A DNA stretch of 64,000 bases from Cryptosporidium bovis (GCA_009768925.2 VHIT02000027.1:62001-126000); one strand, 5' to 3'. Positions 36,012 through 46,019 are shown, counted from the first letter of the stretch. The notes: generated from the sequence alone by a model not told the origin. Translations and numbers: made by a program.

Positions 36012-37166
36012 ATGGATGGGATTTGGAAGAGATTAGTTTCAGGAGGTAGGAATCACTCGTCGAAAGAGTCAAGTAGTAACCAAAAATCAACAGTTATTAG
36101 TAGTAACACTAATATAAATAATAAAGTATCGGGGAATAACACTCCAAATCCAAACCAAACTTCGGACCATCAAAAGAGTGAAAAGCAATACAAAGAAGTT
36201 CAAGAAACTAATACTAAAATAAAATACTCTATTGACGACTTCCACTTGGTTAGGACACTTGGGACTGGATCTTTTGGAAGGGTATTCCTATCAAAATACA
36301 AACATGATGACAGTATTTTTGCTATAAAAAGGCTTAAGAAGAGTGTAATAATCCGTCAAAAGCAAGTAGATCACATTACAAATGAAAGGACAATACTTTC
36401 AAGAATTAAACATCCATTTTTAGTTAGAATGTTTGGGACCTTTAAGGATGATAGATATTTGTACATTATGATGGAATACGTTATTGGAGGTGAATTTTTC
36501 ACTTATTTAAGGAGATGTAGACATTTTGATAACGAAACCTCTAGATTTTATGCTGCTCAAGTAGTTTTGATGTTTGAATATCTTCATGGAAAGAATATAA
36601 TCTATAGAGATCTCAAGCCAGAAAATATACTTATTGATAGGGATGGATATTTAAAGCTTACTGATTTTGGATTTGCCAAAGCAATAGAATATAGGACATT
36701 TACATTATGTGGTACTCCTGAATATATTGCTCCTGAAGTTTTACTAAACAAGGGCCATGGGAAACCTGTTGATTGGTGGACACTTGGAATATTAATTTAC
36801 GAAATGGTAGTTGGTTTTCCACCATTCTATGACGATGAACCAATGGGAATTTATCAAAAAATTTTGGCAGGAAAAATATTTTTCCCAAAATATTTTGATA
36901 AGAACTGCAAAAGTTTGGTTAAGAGATTACTGACTCCAGACCTCACTAAAAGATATGGTAACCTTAAAGGGGGGGTGAATGATATTAAGTTACATAAATG
37001 GTTCTGTAACTTTGATTTCAACTCGCTGTTATTGAAAAAAATTGACCCACCGTATATTCCAAAAATAAACTCCCATGATGACTCATCTAACTTCGAGGAG
37101 TATCCAGATAGTCACGAACAACCGAATCCAGTAGTTGGTAATTCAGATCCATTCGTTGACTGGTAA
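36012..37166 (+). CDS. cAMP-dependent protein kinase catalytic subunit (PKA-C)
   Basis: This is an AGC-family kinase of 384 residues. A Ser/Asn-rich extension (1-72) precedes the catalytic domain. The glycine loop is LGTGSFGRV (83-91), the ATP-binding Lys is K106 in AIKRLKK, YRDLKPEN carries catalytic Asp200, and DFG is at 218-220. The activation segment is T231-L-C-G-T-P-E-Y-I-A-P-E, with the Thr equivalent to PKA Thr197. The PKA-specific features are GGEFFTYLRR, KPVDWWTLGILIYEM and the RYGNLKGGVNDIKLHKWF block. The C-tail ends in DPFVDW in place of the mammalian FTEF; with Asp and Phe-x-x-Trp it should still dock on the N-lobe. No PKG cyclic-nucleotide domains are present, so this is the separate catalytic subunit, activated by release from a regulatory subunit elsewhere. 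It is transcribed away from the MAP kinase. Confidence 0.93.
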   Translation: MDGIWKRLVSGGRNHSSKESSSNQKSTVISSNTNINNKVSGNNTPNPNQTSDHQKSEKQYKEVQETNTKIKYSIDDFHLVRTLGTGSFGRVFLSKYKHDDSIFAIKRLKKSVIIRQKQVDHITNERTILSRIKHPFLVRMFGTFKDDRYLYIMMEYVIGGEFFTYLRRCRHFDNETSRFYAAQVVLMFEYLHGKNIIYRDLKPENILIDRDGYLKLTDFGFAKAIEYRTFTLCGTPEYIAPEVLLNKGHGKPVDWWTLGILIYEMVVGFPPFYDDEPMGIYQKILAGKIFFPKYFDKNCKSLVKRLLTPDLTKRYGNLKGGVNDIKLHKWFCNFDFNSLLLKKIDPPYIPKINSHDDSSNFEEYPDSHEQPNPVVGNSDPFVDW

Positions 37167-37374
37167 GAATTACAAGAGTTGAATATTGACTAGAGTGAAA
37201 ATATTGAAGTTCTACAAAAGACTAAAGTTATTATCTTAATGTAAATGCCATTAAAATAAAACTTTTTAAATAAAATTTATATGATCAATGTTTTCTTCAA
37301 ACGAATAATATAAAAAGTGGGTAAGATTGTTTTAATATCTATTAAACCTCTCCCTAATTGTGTGTTTCAGTCTT

Positions 37375-38298
37375 TCAATTATCAACAAAACATGTTCCTT
37401 GATTATATTTTGAATTAACAACATCACTGTAATTATATGGCATACAAGAGGAGAAAATTGTATTATTAATGTTTTTTCTTTCATTATGTAAACGTTTATC
37501 TTTCTCCAACCCTTGATGATAGTAATAGTCGTGACAAAATGAGTCATCTTCCTCGTATATTACATCATCTGAATAGAAGTCTTGTTTATTTTGATTAAAA
37601 TCTCTTGAATCGTACTTTTTCTCTGAAGATTCAGGCGAAGGTCGTTCTAATTCACCTTTGTAACTTTCAGTTAATTCTTTACTATCATTCCCTAAACAAC
37701 AATAAATCAGCTTATTTGATTCGTGAGAATCTCTTGAATCATCTAAATAGTTTTCAACATACCTTCTTTGTCCATATGAACTTGATGAAGGTAAGGCGGA
37801 ACGCCTATTTTGGGGGTATTCTGCCTGAATTGTACAGAAGGAAGCCGATGTTCCTGAACAAATTGGAGCAATACAATTTCCTGTAATATGGGGATGTCTC
37901 ATATTTGGCCTTGCGGATGTATCATTATTGTGATTTTGTTGATTCTGAACACAATTGCCAATGTTACTACTTGCACTGTAAAATTGATTGTATTGAGGTT
38001 TTGAGTTTTGAATGTTGTTAGAATAGAAATTATTATTTTGATTCCTTCTTGACTCAAATCTTCTCCTTTTCTTATCTCTTCTCTTTTTTGCCATGCGCCT
38101 TCCTGTTAAAAAGAATGCTCTGCAAGGATAAATGCAACACTTTAGGCATGGTATTAAACACCCAAATATTGGATTTATATCTCTAAACTCTTCATCATCT
38201 TCATATTTATTCTGTTTACAATTTTCCTTTTTTGTGCCTTTTAAGTCTGCAACCTGATAAATGCCACGTTCCTCTTCTTCACGGTGTTTACTCAACAT
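37375..38298 (-). CDS. Unrecognised protein with Cys cluster and polybasic stretch
   Basis: I do not recognise this 307-residue protein. It opens with a charged 40-residue segment, then a tight cysteine cluster (Cys47, 51, 54, 55 and 59 in GCLIPCLKCCIYPC). Next comes AFFLTGRRMAKKRRDKKRRR, a strong polybasic run (~67-85). The remainder is Asn/Gln/Ser/Tyr-rich low complexity with no domain. A Cys cluster next to a polybasic patch, without signal peptide or membrane span, is what S-acylated peripheral membrane proteins often look like, so plasma-membrane or inner-membrane-complex attachment is a reasonable guess. The basic run could instead be a nuclear localisation signal. The ATG at 38298 gives the longest frame. 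It is convergent with PKA-C (208-bp gap) and downstream of exportin-1 on the same strand. Confidence 0.6.
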   Translation of the reverse strand: MLSKHREEEERGIYQVADLKGTKKENCKQNKYEDDEEFRDINPIFGCLIPCLKCCIYPCRAFFLTGRRMAKKRRDKKRRRFESRRNQNNNFYSNNIQNSKPQYNQFYSASSNIGNCVQNQQNHNNDTSARPNMRHPHITGNCIAPICSGTSASFCTIQAEYPQNRRSALPSSSSYGQRRYVENYLDDSRDSHESNKLIYCCLGNDSKELTESYKGELERPSPESSEKKYDSRDFNQNKQDFYSDDVIYEEDDSFCHDYYYHQGLEKDKRLHNERKNINNTIFSSCMPYNYSDVVNSKYNQGTCFVDN

Positions 38299-38563
38299 CT
38301 AGACAAAATATAAAGAAAGCAAGTGATCAGAATTAAAAACCGAAAGATTCTAAATTTATAAAAACTAAAGAAGAGAGTAAACTCCATACAAACTGCCTTC
38401 CTGTTCCAACCCTAATTTTTTCATTCATTCCCAACCCAATTTGTAGAGGTTTGACTAAATGATCCATACCCATACATTTAAAGAGAAAAAATAAAAAATG
38501 ACAAAATAATTAATTATTCAAATAATTAATAAATAACAAAATTAATTCACATCTATAACTATT

Positions 38564-41500
38564 TTATTCATCATCATCTTCTATATCCTCATCCCCATCT
38601 CCATCTCCACTGATTGATTGCAATCCGTTATCCCGATTTATTAATCCAGGTATTGTCCATTGTTTGTTGTTCTCAATTTCAATTGCACGCTTCAATGCAT
38701 TATTTTTTTCAATTTCAAATATTTTCTTGCTTTCTTCGTTGGTAAATTCTTTGATTTGTATTAGGAAATCATGCAATACTCTTTGAAATTCAATAATTGT
38801 TTTACTATGCACAGCATTAAATAGTTCAATAATAAATGCTTCCACTTGTTCTTTTTGAACAGTAATAAATGAACCAATCAACAATTCTGCTGTATATTCC
38901 ATAACTCGAGCTTTTGTTATCTTACATACATTGCCTTCACAAATGCTACACTGTATTTGCATGTTAGTCAAGCTCGAGGCTCCAGAATAATTACCTGCCA
39001 TTAAGGAAAATTCAATTATCTTAATTAGTTCAAAGAGTATCATTGTTTGATACTGAAAACCTGATGTGTGTAAGGTATCGGTTAAAACACTAAATATCTC
39101 TCGAATTAACGAAAAATAGAATGCATGACAAAATTGTGATAGTGCATTTACTTGTATAATTGGATGTGAAGAGACCACTTCCTTATTATTCGTGATCAAA
39201 TTTATTAGCAGATTGTAAAATACAACCAAACCTTTCTCGGCCATATTCGGTTGTTCATGCCTAATTGCCCAAATAATACTTTCTACATATAGGGTTAATA
39301 TATTCCCTGGCAAATTAAAGAGTTGCATGAAACAAAATTCATTACAATCAGATAAAAAGTTGAAGAAATTTTCTCTATGGTCAGGATATGCATGAAAATT
39401 ATCTTTAATCATTGAAAGGGTGCATTCAAATATGTGGAAAATGATGGTGTTAAAGAAATCTCCGTTAATTCTGACAATATCATTCAAGCATACAACAACT
39501 GTACTTGAAAGTGAAAGAACGTTAGCCTCTTTAACATCAGATATGCACGCATGATAATCTTCAAGAATCGGAATTATAATTGGTTGAACAAAATATTGAA
39601 ACATCTCAGAACCTGAAATATTATTGTATGCAATCGATTGCAATTCAGTAATGTAACCTGTAGAGTTTTTGTTCTCGCTTAATTTCAATTTTTTTCTAGG
39701 AGCAACAAACTTAATAAATGAATTAAGCAATTTTATTATCTCCCTCTTTGAAATTCTTAATTGCTTTATATGAGCATGAGAAACCACCAAACTTCCTCTT
39801 TGTTGTACTTCTTTTGAAATGAAATTAGAATACAATTTATATATATCTACCAAGTGTGAGCTTCTCTCTATTAAAACACGTGCAAACCCCACTCCACAAC
39901 TAGATGCAATTGTTTCCATAATACGAACAATTATTACTAATTTCTGTGAGAATTCCATTGAACATAGTTCATTTATCATAGGTTCATTATCTCCAAATGA
40001 TCTTAAATCGTTTAACTTTGATACAACATCGTTCCAATAGAGAACGTCGAATATTTTCAATAATTCAGTAATGTACATATACTGTTCATCAACATCTTTA
40101 AGTGAGTATATTGTAAGAGAAATTCCTTGTATCAGAATAATAATTTGCTTGTCATCTAAATGTTGTCTTAATTCTTGTGAGTATATAATCATATACTTCA
40201 GGAACTTTAATTCTTCACAACCACCATCAATGTTTCCCAAATTTAATTCGTATAAAATACTTCGATTATTACCGGACCCATTTCCAACATAATTATTCGA
40301 ACCCATTGATTTCTTGCATTTCATTGATATTTTTAGAAATGCTTCACATGCCATATCTTTTACCCCGGGAAATGTTTCATGCATAAATTCAAATAACTTG
40401 TTGATGACTGTCTGTAAGAATTTCCAATGATCTTTTAAAAATCTCGGATATTGACCTACGACATACATTACACAGCTAGCAACAGCTGCCTTATTTGCTT
40501 TACCTCTCTTTCTCTCACAAAGCATAAGTAAAGATTTTATTACCTCAATAATTAATCTTCTCTCAATGCATTTACTCAAGGTACCACTTATACTTCCAAC
40601 TGCCCAGCAAAGCCTATTGAGCTTAATTGGATTCCATTGGTTCCCATTTGTTGTATTGCAAGAGCAAGATAGCCCACAATTGACGCACAAAGATTCAAAT
40701 TCTTCTTGAAGTAATTGCATTATTATTTTCTCCATGTGGTTTTGACCTAAATTGCTTAAATAGATGAGTATCTCACGCAAAGTTTTATATAGCGATATTT
40801 CGTCTGTGTCTGGAATATTCTCACGAGATACTTCACCAGTTTCAGGATCAATAGCAATATAAACTTCTTGAGGTTTTGCCATTCTGCATATTATCATCTT
40901 CCTAACATCACATAAAAGGGGCTGGTAATGAGCCAATCTATTGCTGTATTCTTCAGGGTTGCTGAATGGATTTTCTTGTTTATATACTTCCGTTGAATCC
41001 ATAGTTCCATACGACTCACTATTTAATAGAAACAAAGGTGAATTAATTTGTGAACCTGAAGAACCGTCATTTAATTTCTTTTTTGAGTTTTCCAATACTT
41101 CGTAAACAAGTTGTTGGGTAAAATGAAGCCAAAAATCAATGCAAACTTTAAATACTTCTTCATTTTGTATGTAACTTATTTTTACCATCCGGTCTAAGGC
41201 AAAGTCAAGACATTGAATAGTTTCTGGGTATTTCTCACAAATAATCAGTCTATGATTTTTTATAAAACTAGAAAGTAATATAGCAATATAATTAAAATAT
41301 CTTTCATAATATAGTCTCATACTCGTTGACATATCTGGAATATTATCATAAAAAACATATTCATTTGGAACCTCTTTTATGCGATTCACAATTGAAACCC
41401 AAATATTTACCATTTGATCTTCTATATTTTTTTTAATATTTCCATTATTATCCTTTACAGTGTCTTCAAATTTTAGCGAGGCTATCTCTGTCAAACATCT

Positions 41501-42349
41501 TATAGATTCAAGTCTAAAAGAGGGGTTACTCCAAAAATGATCCAAAAGAAGTTGAAGTAGGTTATATTGGATTGAATTATTGGAAATATTTATTGTTTGT
41601 GATAGCTGTAATCTTAAATCACATTCTAAAATGTAACATAGAGGGATCCATTTTAAGTAGTGGCATAGACATTGTAACGAGGAAACTACCAGATTTACCT
41701 TAATATTCTGTGGATTTTCTATATAAGATGTTAGTACAAAGAGTATAAGTGAGAATATCTGTGGGAATTGCTGGTTCAAAATATTCATTAACTTTTCAAC
41801 TTTTTTTGAAACCATTTGATCTTCCCCAAAATCAAAAACTTCCTCGCTTAATAATTTTAAAAGTTTCATTGTATTTTCGCATATATACTGATTTGTTTTA
41901 GAGGCACTGCATATTTCAAATATGAAGTTTTCCCAATTATCAGGCCACTCTTGTTTAACTATCATTATCAGTGTCTCATTTGTTTTATTTAAGAAGTGCT
42001 TATTTTCAGTAAGTACTTTTTCATCTTGGCAAAGTTCAATACAAAGCTCTGTAATGTACTGCTTTATTCCAGTTTTTTGGTCAATTGGTAGTATTTTCCA
42101 CTGAAATTGAATACATTTCTCCAAAATACTCAATGCAAAAAATTTTGTGTTGAAACTTTTGCTTAATTGTAAAATATTACCTACAACTCTCCAAGAGTCT
42201 GCTTTTTGTTTTAACTCGGTTAGTAATTTATCTGCAACAATCCTATCCCCAGGGTGTAAACCATACATAATCCCCACCAATTCATCCAGTATCTCGACCC
42301 TCTTTAAATCATATGGTTGAGAAAAATCTAATAATGACGAAATATCCAT
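38564..42349 (-). CDS. XPO1: Exportin-1 / CRM1 nuclear export receptor
   Basis: CRM1 exports leucine-rich-NES cargo and ribosomal subunits with RanGTP. I start at the ATG at 42349, giving the typical MDISSLLDFSQPYD opening (the frame continues upstream to a TTG only) and 1,261 residues against ~1,070 in animals. The importin-beta N-terminal HEATs lie at ~15-90 (AWRVV-like SWRVVGNILQ, STNxKFFALSILE). The central conserved region LCWAVGSISG...CERKRGKANKAAVASCVMYVVGQYPRFLKDHWKFL is nearly identical to animal CRM1. Cys611, in LLMLCERKRGK, corresponds to human Cys528, the leptomycin-reactive residue in the NES groove. A family-atypical Cys-rich insert (C555, C558, C562, C564) precedes this block. 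The C-terminus is strongly acidic (GDGDEDIEDDDE), as in other exportins. Identification is secure. Confidence 0.96.
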   Translation of the reverse strand: MDISSLLDFSQPYDLKRVEILDELVGIMYGLHPGDRIVADKLLTELKQKADSWRVVGNILQLSKSFNTKFFALSILEKCIQFQWKILPIDQKTGIKQYITELCIELCQDEKVLTENKHFLNKTNETLIMIVKQEWPDNWENFIFEICSASKTNQYICENTMKLLKLLSEEVFDFGEDQMVSKKVEKLMNILNQQFPQIFSLILFVLTSYIENPQNIKVNLVVSSLQCLCHYLKWIPLCYILECDLRLQLSQTINISNNSIQYNLLQLLLDHFWSNPSFRLESIRCLTEIASLKFEDTVKDNNGNIKKNIEDQMVNIWVSIVNRIKEVPNEYVFYDNIPDMSTSMRLYYERYFNYIAILLSSFIKNHRLIICEKYPETIQCLDFALDRMVKISYIQNEEVFKVCIDFWLHFTQQLVYEVLENSKKKLNDGSSGSQINSPLFLLNSESYGTMDSTEVYKQENPFSNPEEYSNRLAHYQPLLCDVRKMIICRMAKPQEVYIAIDPETGEVSRENIPDTDEISLYKTLREILIYLSNLGQNHMEKIIMQLLQEEFESLCVNCGLSCSCNTTNGNQWNPIKLNRLCWAVGSISGTLSKCIERRLIIEVIKSLLMLCERKRGKANKAAVASCVMYVVGQYPRFLKDHWKFLQTVINKLFEFMHETFPGVKDMACEAFLKISMKCKKSMGSNNYVGNGSGNNRSILYELNLGNIDGGCEELKFLKYMIIYSQELRQHLDDKQIIILIQGISLTIYSLKDVDEQYMYITELLKIFDVLYWNDVVSKLNDLRSFGDNEPMINELCSMEFSQKLVIIVRIMETIASSCGVGFARVLIERSSHLVDIYKLYSNFISKEVQQRGSLVVSHAHIKQLRISKREIIKLLNSFIKFVAPRKKLKLSENKNSTGYITELQSIAYNNISGSEMFQYFVQPIIIPILEDYHACISDVKEANVLSLSSTVVVCLNDIVRINGDFFNTIIFHIFECTLSMIKDNFHAYPDHRENFFNFLSDCNEFCFMQLFNLPGNILTLYVESIIWAIRHEQPNMAEKGLVVFYNLLINLITNNKEVVSSHPIIQVNALSQFCHAFYFSLIREIFSVLTDTLHTSGFQYQTMILFELIKIIEFSLMAGNYSGASSLTNMQIQCSICEGNVCKITKARVMEYTAELLIGSFITVQKEQVEAFIIELFNAVHSKTIIEFQRVLHDFLIQIKEFTNEESKKIFEIEKNNALKRAIEIENNKQWTIPGLINRDNGLQSISGDGDGDEDIEDDDE

Positions 42350-42683
42350 TGTGAAAATAAAAGATAGCAAACCGTTAGAACACTTTTTTTATCAATGATA
42401 TATTTTCATCAATAATCTATTTGGATTTTTTAAATCTTAATTGTTATGTAGAAAAAAGTTTTACTTTTCAGGGACTCACAAACGCCCCAATAACATTAAT
42501 AATTTGGTATTTAGTAATTTTCATTATCTATTGTCTACTTGTTTACAGTAAAATAGAGCCAAAATATTTGAACAATACCGCCTAAAAAAATTAATTATGG
42601 TCTTAACTGACGTTTTATGTTTTCTACATAATTTTGCGATTTTTCTCCAAATATTTTAGGCAAAATCACTTTTAAAGTAATGA
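42350..42683. promoter_or_regulatory. Divergent exportin-1/Misato intergenic region
   Basis: This 334-bp A/T-rich spacer separates two divergent start codons. The only GC-bearing strings are AAACGCCCCAAT near 42480 and ACCGCCTA near 42579, which could be promoter elements. No coding exon, tRNA or repeat is evident. Confidence 0.4.
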
Positions 42684-44147
42684 ATGAAGGATTTACAAAT
42701 ATTCTCTGGTAACTGCTCATCTATTGTGGGTTCTTACTTTGGTAAGAACTTTATTGAAAATCACGAATTCAAAGATCGAGAAATTGAAATAAACTTTTCC
42801 GAATCAAAAAATGATTGCGTTTCAAATATTAATTCAGTCGCCGTTTTTGATTCAAACTTTGAAGATTTTAGATTGGATTTGGAGAATTTAGATGGTAAAC
42901 TCGTAGATTCGTGTAATTCAAACTCACTATTTACTTCAATGGTGAAAAACAATTTTGATGATACTTTTAGAGAAACAATAAAAGAAGATGTATATATGAA
43001 ATCTATATGGGGGGGAAATATTGAAGTTTTTGAACAATTTGATTCCAATAATAAATATTCAACAAAGATGGCCCGTTTTCACTTGAAAAACATATTTGGA
43101 GAAAAGAACATTAAATCACTCAAAATAAAAAATTCGAGTTTTGAAAAAAATACGCGTAAAAGAATTCTCAGTAATTGTTACAATACTTTAAATTTAAGCG
43201 ATACACGTATTAATGATCAAATTGAAGATGTTATTGAAAATTTAAGGCATGAACTTGAAAGCTTAGACTTAATTAAAGCATTTTATTTCATACTCGATGC
43301 AGATAGTGTTTATGGAGATGTTTCAAAAACAATTATGGATTATTTGCAAGATGAAGCACCAAGTTCACGAAAGCCTTCTATAATGCTGTTATCAATTAAT
43401 TCCGATTCCATTTTTAGTGATATTTTAAATTTTTCTGTAGCAAAGTGCTTAGTTGATCATAATGAAAGTTCAGGCGATATTTGGTTAATGAACATGTTAG
43501 GCATGAAAGATATTATTCATAATTCCAACTTTGTTTCTTCTATTAATCCATATTCCCTTTCAGCAATTGCATTGGATCAGATAATCAAAATAAGTAATAC
43601 CTCTTATAATTCATATAATGTACCATTTGATATATTTAACGATTATGTAAATCATCCTTTTAGAAATATTGCATCTTTGATTTACAAAAATGAAATAGAT
43701 AAATTTAAAACGCAAATTTCTGGTAACTCTATTGAGTGTGTATGTAAGGATTATTTTATCGATTTTTGCCAAACGGGATTCCATGATTTGAATTCGCTCA
43801 ACAAACATAGCATATTATCCTTTACCTCAGGTAAAAAAGATGTATTAAAATCAAAACAAACTAATAGTAAAATAATAGATAATATTATTGCTAATACTGA
43901 GTGCTTTTTCGAAGAAAATAAGGCACTATATTTTGGAAAGAACTATGAAATTTCAAGCATTATACATCCTATTTGTTGCATAGAAAAGTGCAATTTATTA
44001 AATGGGATTTTAAAAAGTTCTGTTGAATGTAAAAAAAAAACAAGTAGTATTAGTACCATTAAATATTATTTCGGATTAGAAGATGAAGAAATAACTTCCA
44101 CAATAGAAAGAATTTTAGATTGGAAGGATGAAAGTTCACATTTCTAA
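42684..44147 (+). CDS. DML1: Misato/DML1-family tubulin-like protein
   Basis: Misato/DML1 proteins are tubulin/FtsZ-related proteins affecting mitochondrial inheritance and spindle formation in other eukaryotes. The 487-residue product begins MKDLQIFSGNCSSIVGSYFGKNF, which follows the family N-terminal motif (E-I-x-x-x-Q-x-G-x-x-S-N-x-V-G-x-H-F-W-N) but lacks the WN. Residues ~185-235 (RHELESLDLIKAFYFILDADSVYGDVSKTIMDYLQDEAPSSRKPSIML) match the Misato segment 'E..D.LQGF....D...G.........L.DE.......'. The following SLSAIALDQ region also fits. No tubulin GTP-binding GGGTGSG motif is present, as expected. The rest is divergent and Ser/Asn-rich. Its stop codon overlaps that of SMU1 on the other strand. 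Moderate confidence, because conservation is patchy. Confidence 0.68.
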   Translation: MKDLQIFSGNCSSIVGSYFGKNFIENHEFKDREIEINFSESKNDCVSNINSVAVFDSNFEDFRLDLENLDGKLVDSCNSNSLFTSMVKNNFDDTFRETIKEDVYMKSIWGGNIEVFEQFDSNNKYSTKMARFHLKNIFGEKNIKSLKIKNSSFEKNTRKRILSNCYNTLNLSDTRINDQIEDVIENLRHELESLDLIKAFYFILDADSVYGDVSKTIMDYLQDEAPSSRKPSIMLLSINSDSIFSDILNFSVAKCLVDHNESSGDIWLMNMLGMKDIIHNSNFVSSINPYSLSAIALDQIIKISNTSYNSYNVPFDIFNDYVNHPFRNIASLIYKNEIDKFKTQISGNSIECVCKDYFIDFCQTGFHDLNSLNKHSILSFTSGKKDVLKSKQTNSKIIDNIIANTECFFEENKALYFGKNYEISSIIHPICCIEKCNLLNGILKSSVECKKKTSSISTIKYYFGLEDEEITSTIERILDWKDESSHF

Positions 44148-45889
44148 GTGTTCAGAAGATGTATAGAATCTTTGTTTTCAACTGCTAAAATCCCAAGTTT
44201 ATGATTTACTCTAATCCTACTGTTTTCCAAGCCATTAATATCAATTATTTTACTCGAAACGTATCTCTTTTTCAGCATGTCAAATGATTTAATTCCATTC
44301 TCTTCCAATATGAATGCTGTATTTGCTTCGTTGTTTATTGATGCTGATATTGCACCTTTGTTTTCTTGGTTTTTTGGAACTAAACATATTTTTTCTCCGT
44401 TTGAGATATTTAAAATGAGTAACTCAGATCTAGAAACAATATATATATTATCAAATGTTTGTACTATATTTGGAGTTCCAGTACCACCAAAACCAGTAAA
44501 AACCACGTCAGGATTGATTACTAAACTCAATTCAACAATCGGAGAATTACAAATAGAGTAGAGTGCAAGGCATTTGCTTGTTCTTATATCCCAAATAGAT
44601 ATGCAACCGTTATTTAGGCCACCTATCGCAATTTTTTCACTGCTATTATAAATTACTCTTTTTACAAAACTTTTGTTATTATTAGAAAAATACTTAATTG
44701 TCCTTTCTGACTTTAAACCATGAATCTTCATAGAGCCATCATATGAACCTGATAAAATACAAGTTCCATCACTATTGAATCTGAAATCTGTAATATAATT
44801 TTCGTGCACATTCTCCATAGATATGATAAATGTAGAACTCAAGGAACACCATATTTTTATGTCTATATTCTCACTTGTACTTGCAATCAAAAAGTTTTTC
44901 TCAAAGTATTCAGCATTTGAAGCTTGGGAATCAAAAAGTTTGCTATCTTTTAGTTTCATTGTCGATAAGCATAGTACGGCTTTCTCTTTATTGGAGTGGA
45001 CATAAAACTTTGAATTTTTGTTCGATTTATCGAAAATATTCTCAAAACAGTCTCCAATGAAAATATAACCCTTTGAGGTTCCAGCTATTAATTTTTCACC
45101 ATCTGGAGAAAATGATATGCATCTAATTTCTCCAGTATCACTAATTTCAGTTTTGTGAATAAATTCACTTGAAAAAAGTTCATATCTTTGGGCTTTTTTT
45201 TTTTTTTCATTGTCAGGTCTCTGATTTGAACGTGCTCCTAAATTGAAAATATTATAGCCGTCATTATCTCTTACAAAGTTTATGGTTTCACCTAAATCAT
45301 TCGATTTTACAACATTTAATGCAATACCTATTATCTCAAGTAGTTTAAACGGTGGTAATTCATCAACATATTCTAGTAACAGTGAAGAAATACGTTTTCT
45401 TGAGTTGATCATATCACCATCTTCTATGTAATTTGTTTTCACAAACTTATAAATCGGTGAATAATCACATTCATCGGTATCACTATTTGAAATGTGTCTT
45501 GTTATTTCAATTGATCTTTCAATTACTTCCGAAAAACTTTCATATTTCTCTGGGTTTGAAATTCTCAAGTGCTTTTTTAAAGGTTCAGAGTTCTCCATTA
45601 ATAATTTTGCAAGATATGGTTCTTTTAATTCCAAAAGTTCAAGTAATATATGCTCGAAAATAATCACGAGCAGATTAACAGGCAATTTAAGATATTTAAT
45701 TAAAAATAATAAATCACCCCATGAACCGGAGATGACTTTATTCTCAATGTCATCTAGTTTCTTAACACCATTTAAATACACGTTGCTTTCTCTTTGGAGT
45801 GAAAAAAAAGTGTCCTCAAACCCATTTTCTAGTAGGAATTGGAGAATTAACTTAATAACACTGTCTCTTGAAATATCTATTGGGTTCAT
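44144..45889 (-). CDS. SMU1: SMU1 WD40-repeat splicing factor
   Basis: SMU1 works with RED in spliceosomal B-complex assembly. The 581-residue protein has the SMU1 layout: LisH helix pair (about 8-35; SVIKLILQFLLENGFEDTFFSLQRES), CTLH (about 40-100; VISGSWGDLLFLIKYLKLP, LLELLELKEPYLAKLL), and the 'RISNPEKY' block equivalent to QTQPERY. Then LLEYVDELPPFKLLEIIGIAL matches the SMU1 'PSRLMALLGQAL' helix. A WD40 propeller runs from ~250 to the end (EIRCISFSPDGEKLIAGTSKGYI, DFRFNSDGTCILSGSYDGSMKIHGLKS). The IHGLKS string is characteristic of SMU1. Length is slightly above the animal protein (513) through Asn/Lys insertions. The promoter lies in the 130 bp before 46020; the 3' end overlaps Misato by 4 bases. 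Confidence 0.92.
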   Translation of the reverse strand: MNPIDISRDSVIKLILQFLLENGFEDTFFSLQRESNVYLNGVKKLDDIENKVISGSWGDLLFLIKYLKLPVNLLVIIFEHILLELLELKEPYLAKLLMENSEPLKKHLRISNPEKYESFSEVIERSIEITRHISNSDTDECDYSPIYKFVKTNYIEDGDMINSRKRISSLLLEYVDELPPFKLLEIIGIALNVVKSNDLGETINFVRDNDGYNIFNLGARSNQRPDNEKKKKAQRYELFSSEFIHKTEISDTGEIRCISFSPDGEKLIAGTSKGYIFIGDCFENIFDKSNKNSKFYVHSNKEKAVLCLSTMKLKDSKLFDSQASNAEYFEKNFLIASTSENIDIKIWCSLSSTFIISMENVHENYITDFRFNSDGTCILSGSYDGSMKIHGLKSERTIKYFSNNNKSFVKRVIYNSSEKIAIGGLNNGCISIWDIRTSKCLALYSICNSPIVELSLVINPDVVFTGFGGTGTPNIVQTFDNIYIVSRSELLILNISNGEKICLVPKNQENKGAISASINNEANTAFILEENGIKSFDMLKKRYVSSKIIDINGLENSRIRVNHKLGILAVENKDSIHLLNT

Positions 45890-46019
45890 TCTGAATCGTT
45901 ATTTTTCGGGAACACATTTTGCGCTAAAACAAAATGTAAAAATAGCAGAAAATGCAACAAAATAAAAAGACTATTTAGAAAAAAAAGAAAATATTGACAC
46001 CATATTATCAATTAAATTA

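Noticed and set aside
45492-45965. Plus-strand 157-codon frame over SMU1
   Set aside because: Antisense to conserved LisH/CTLH coding sequence of SMU1; no protein features.
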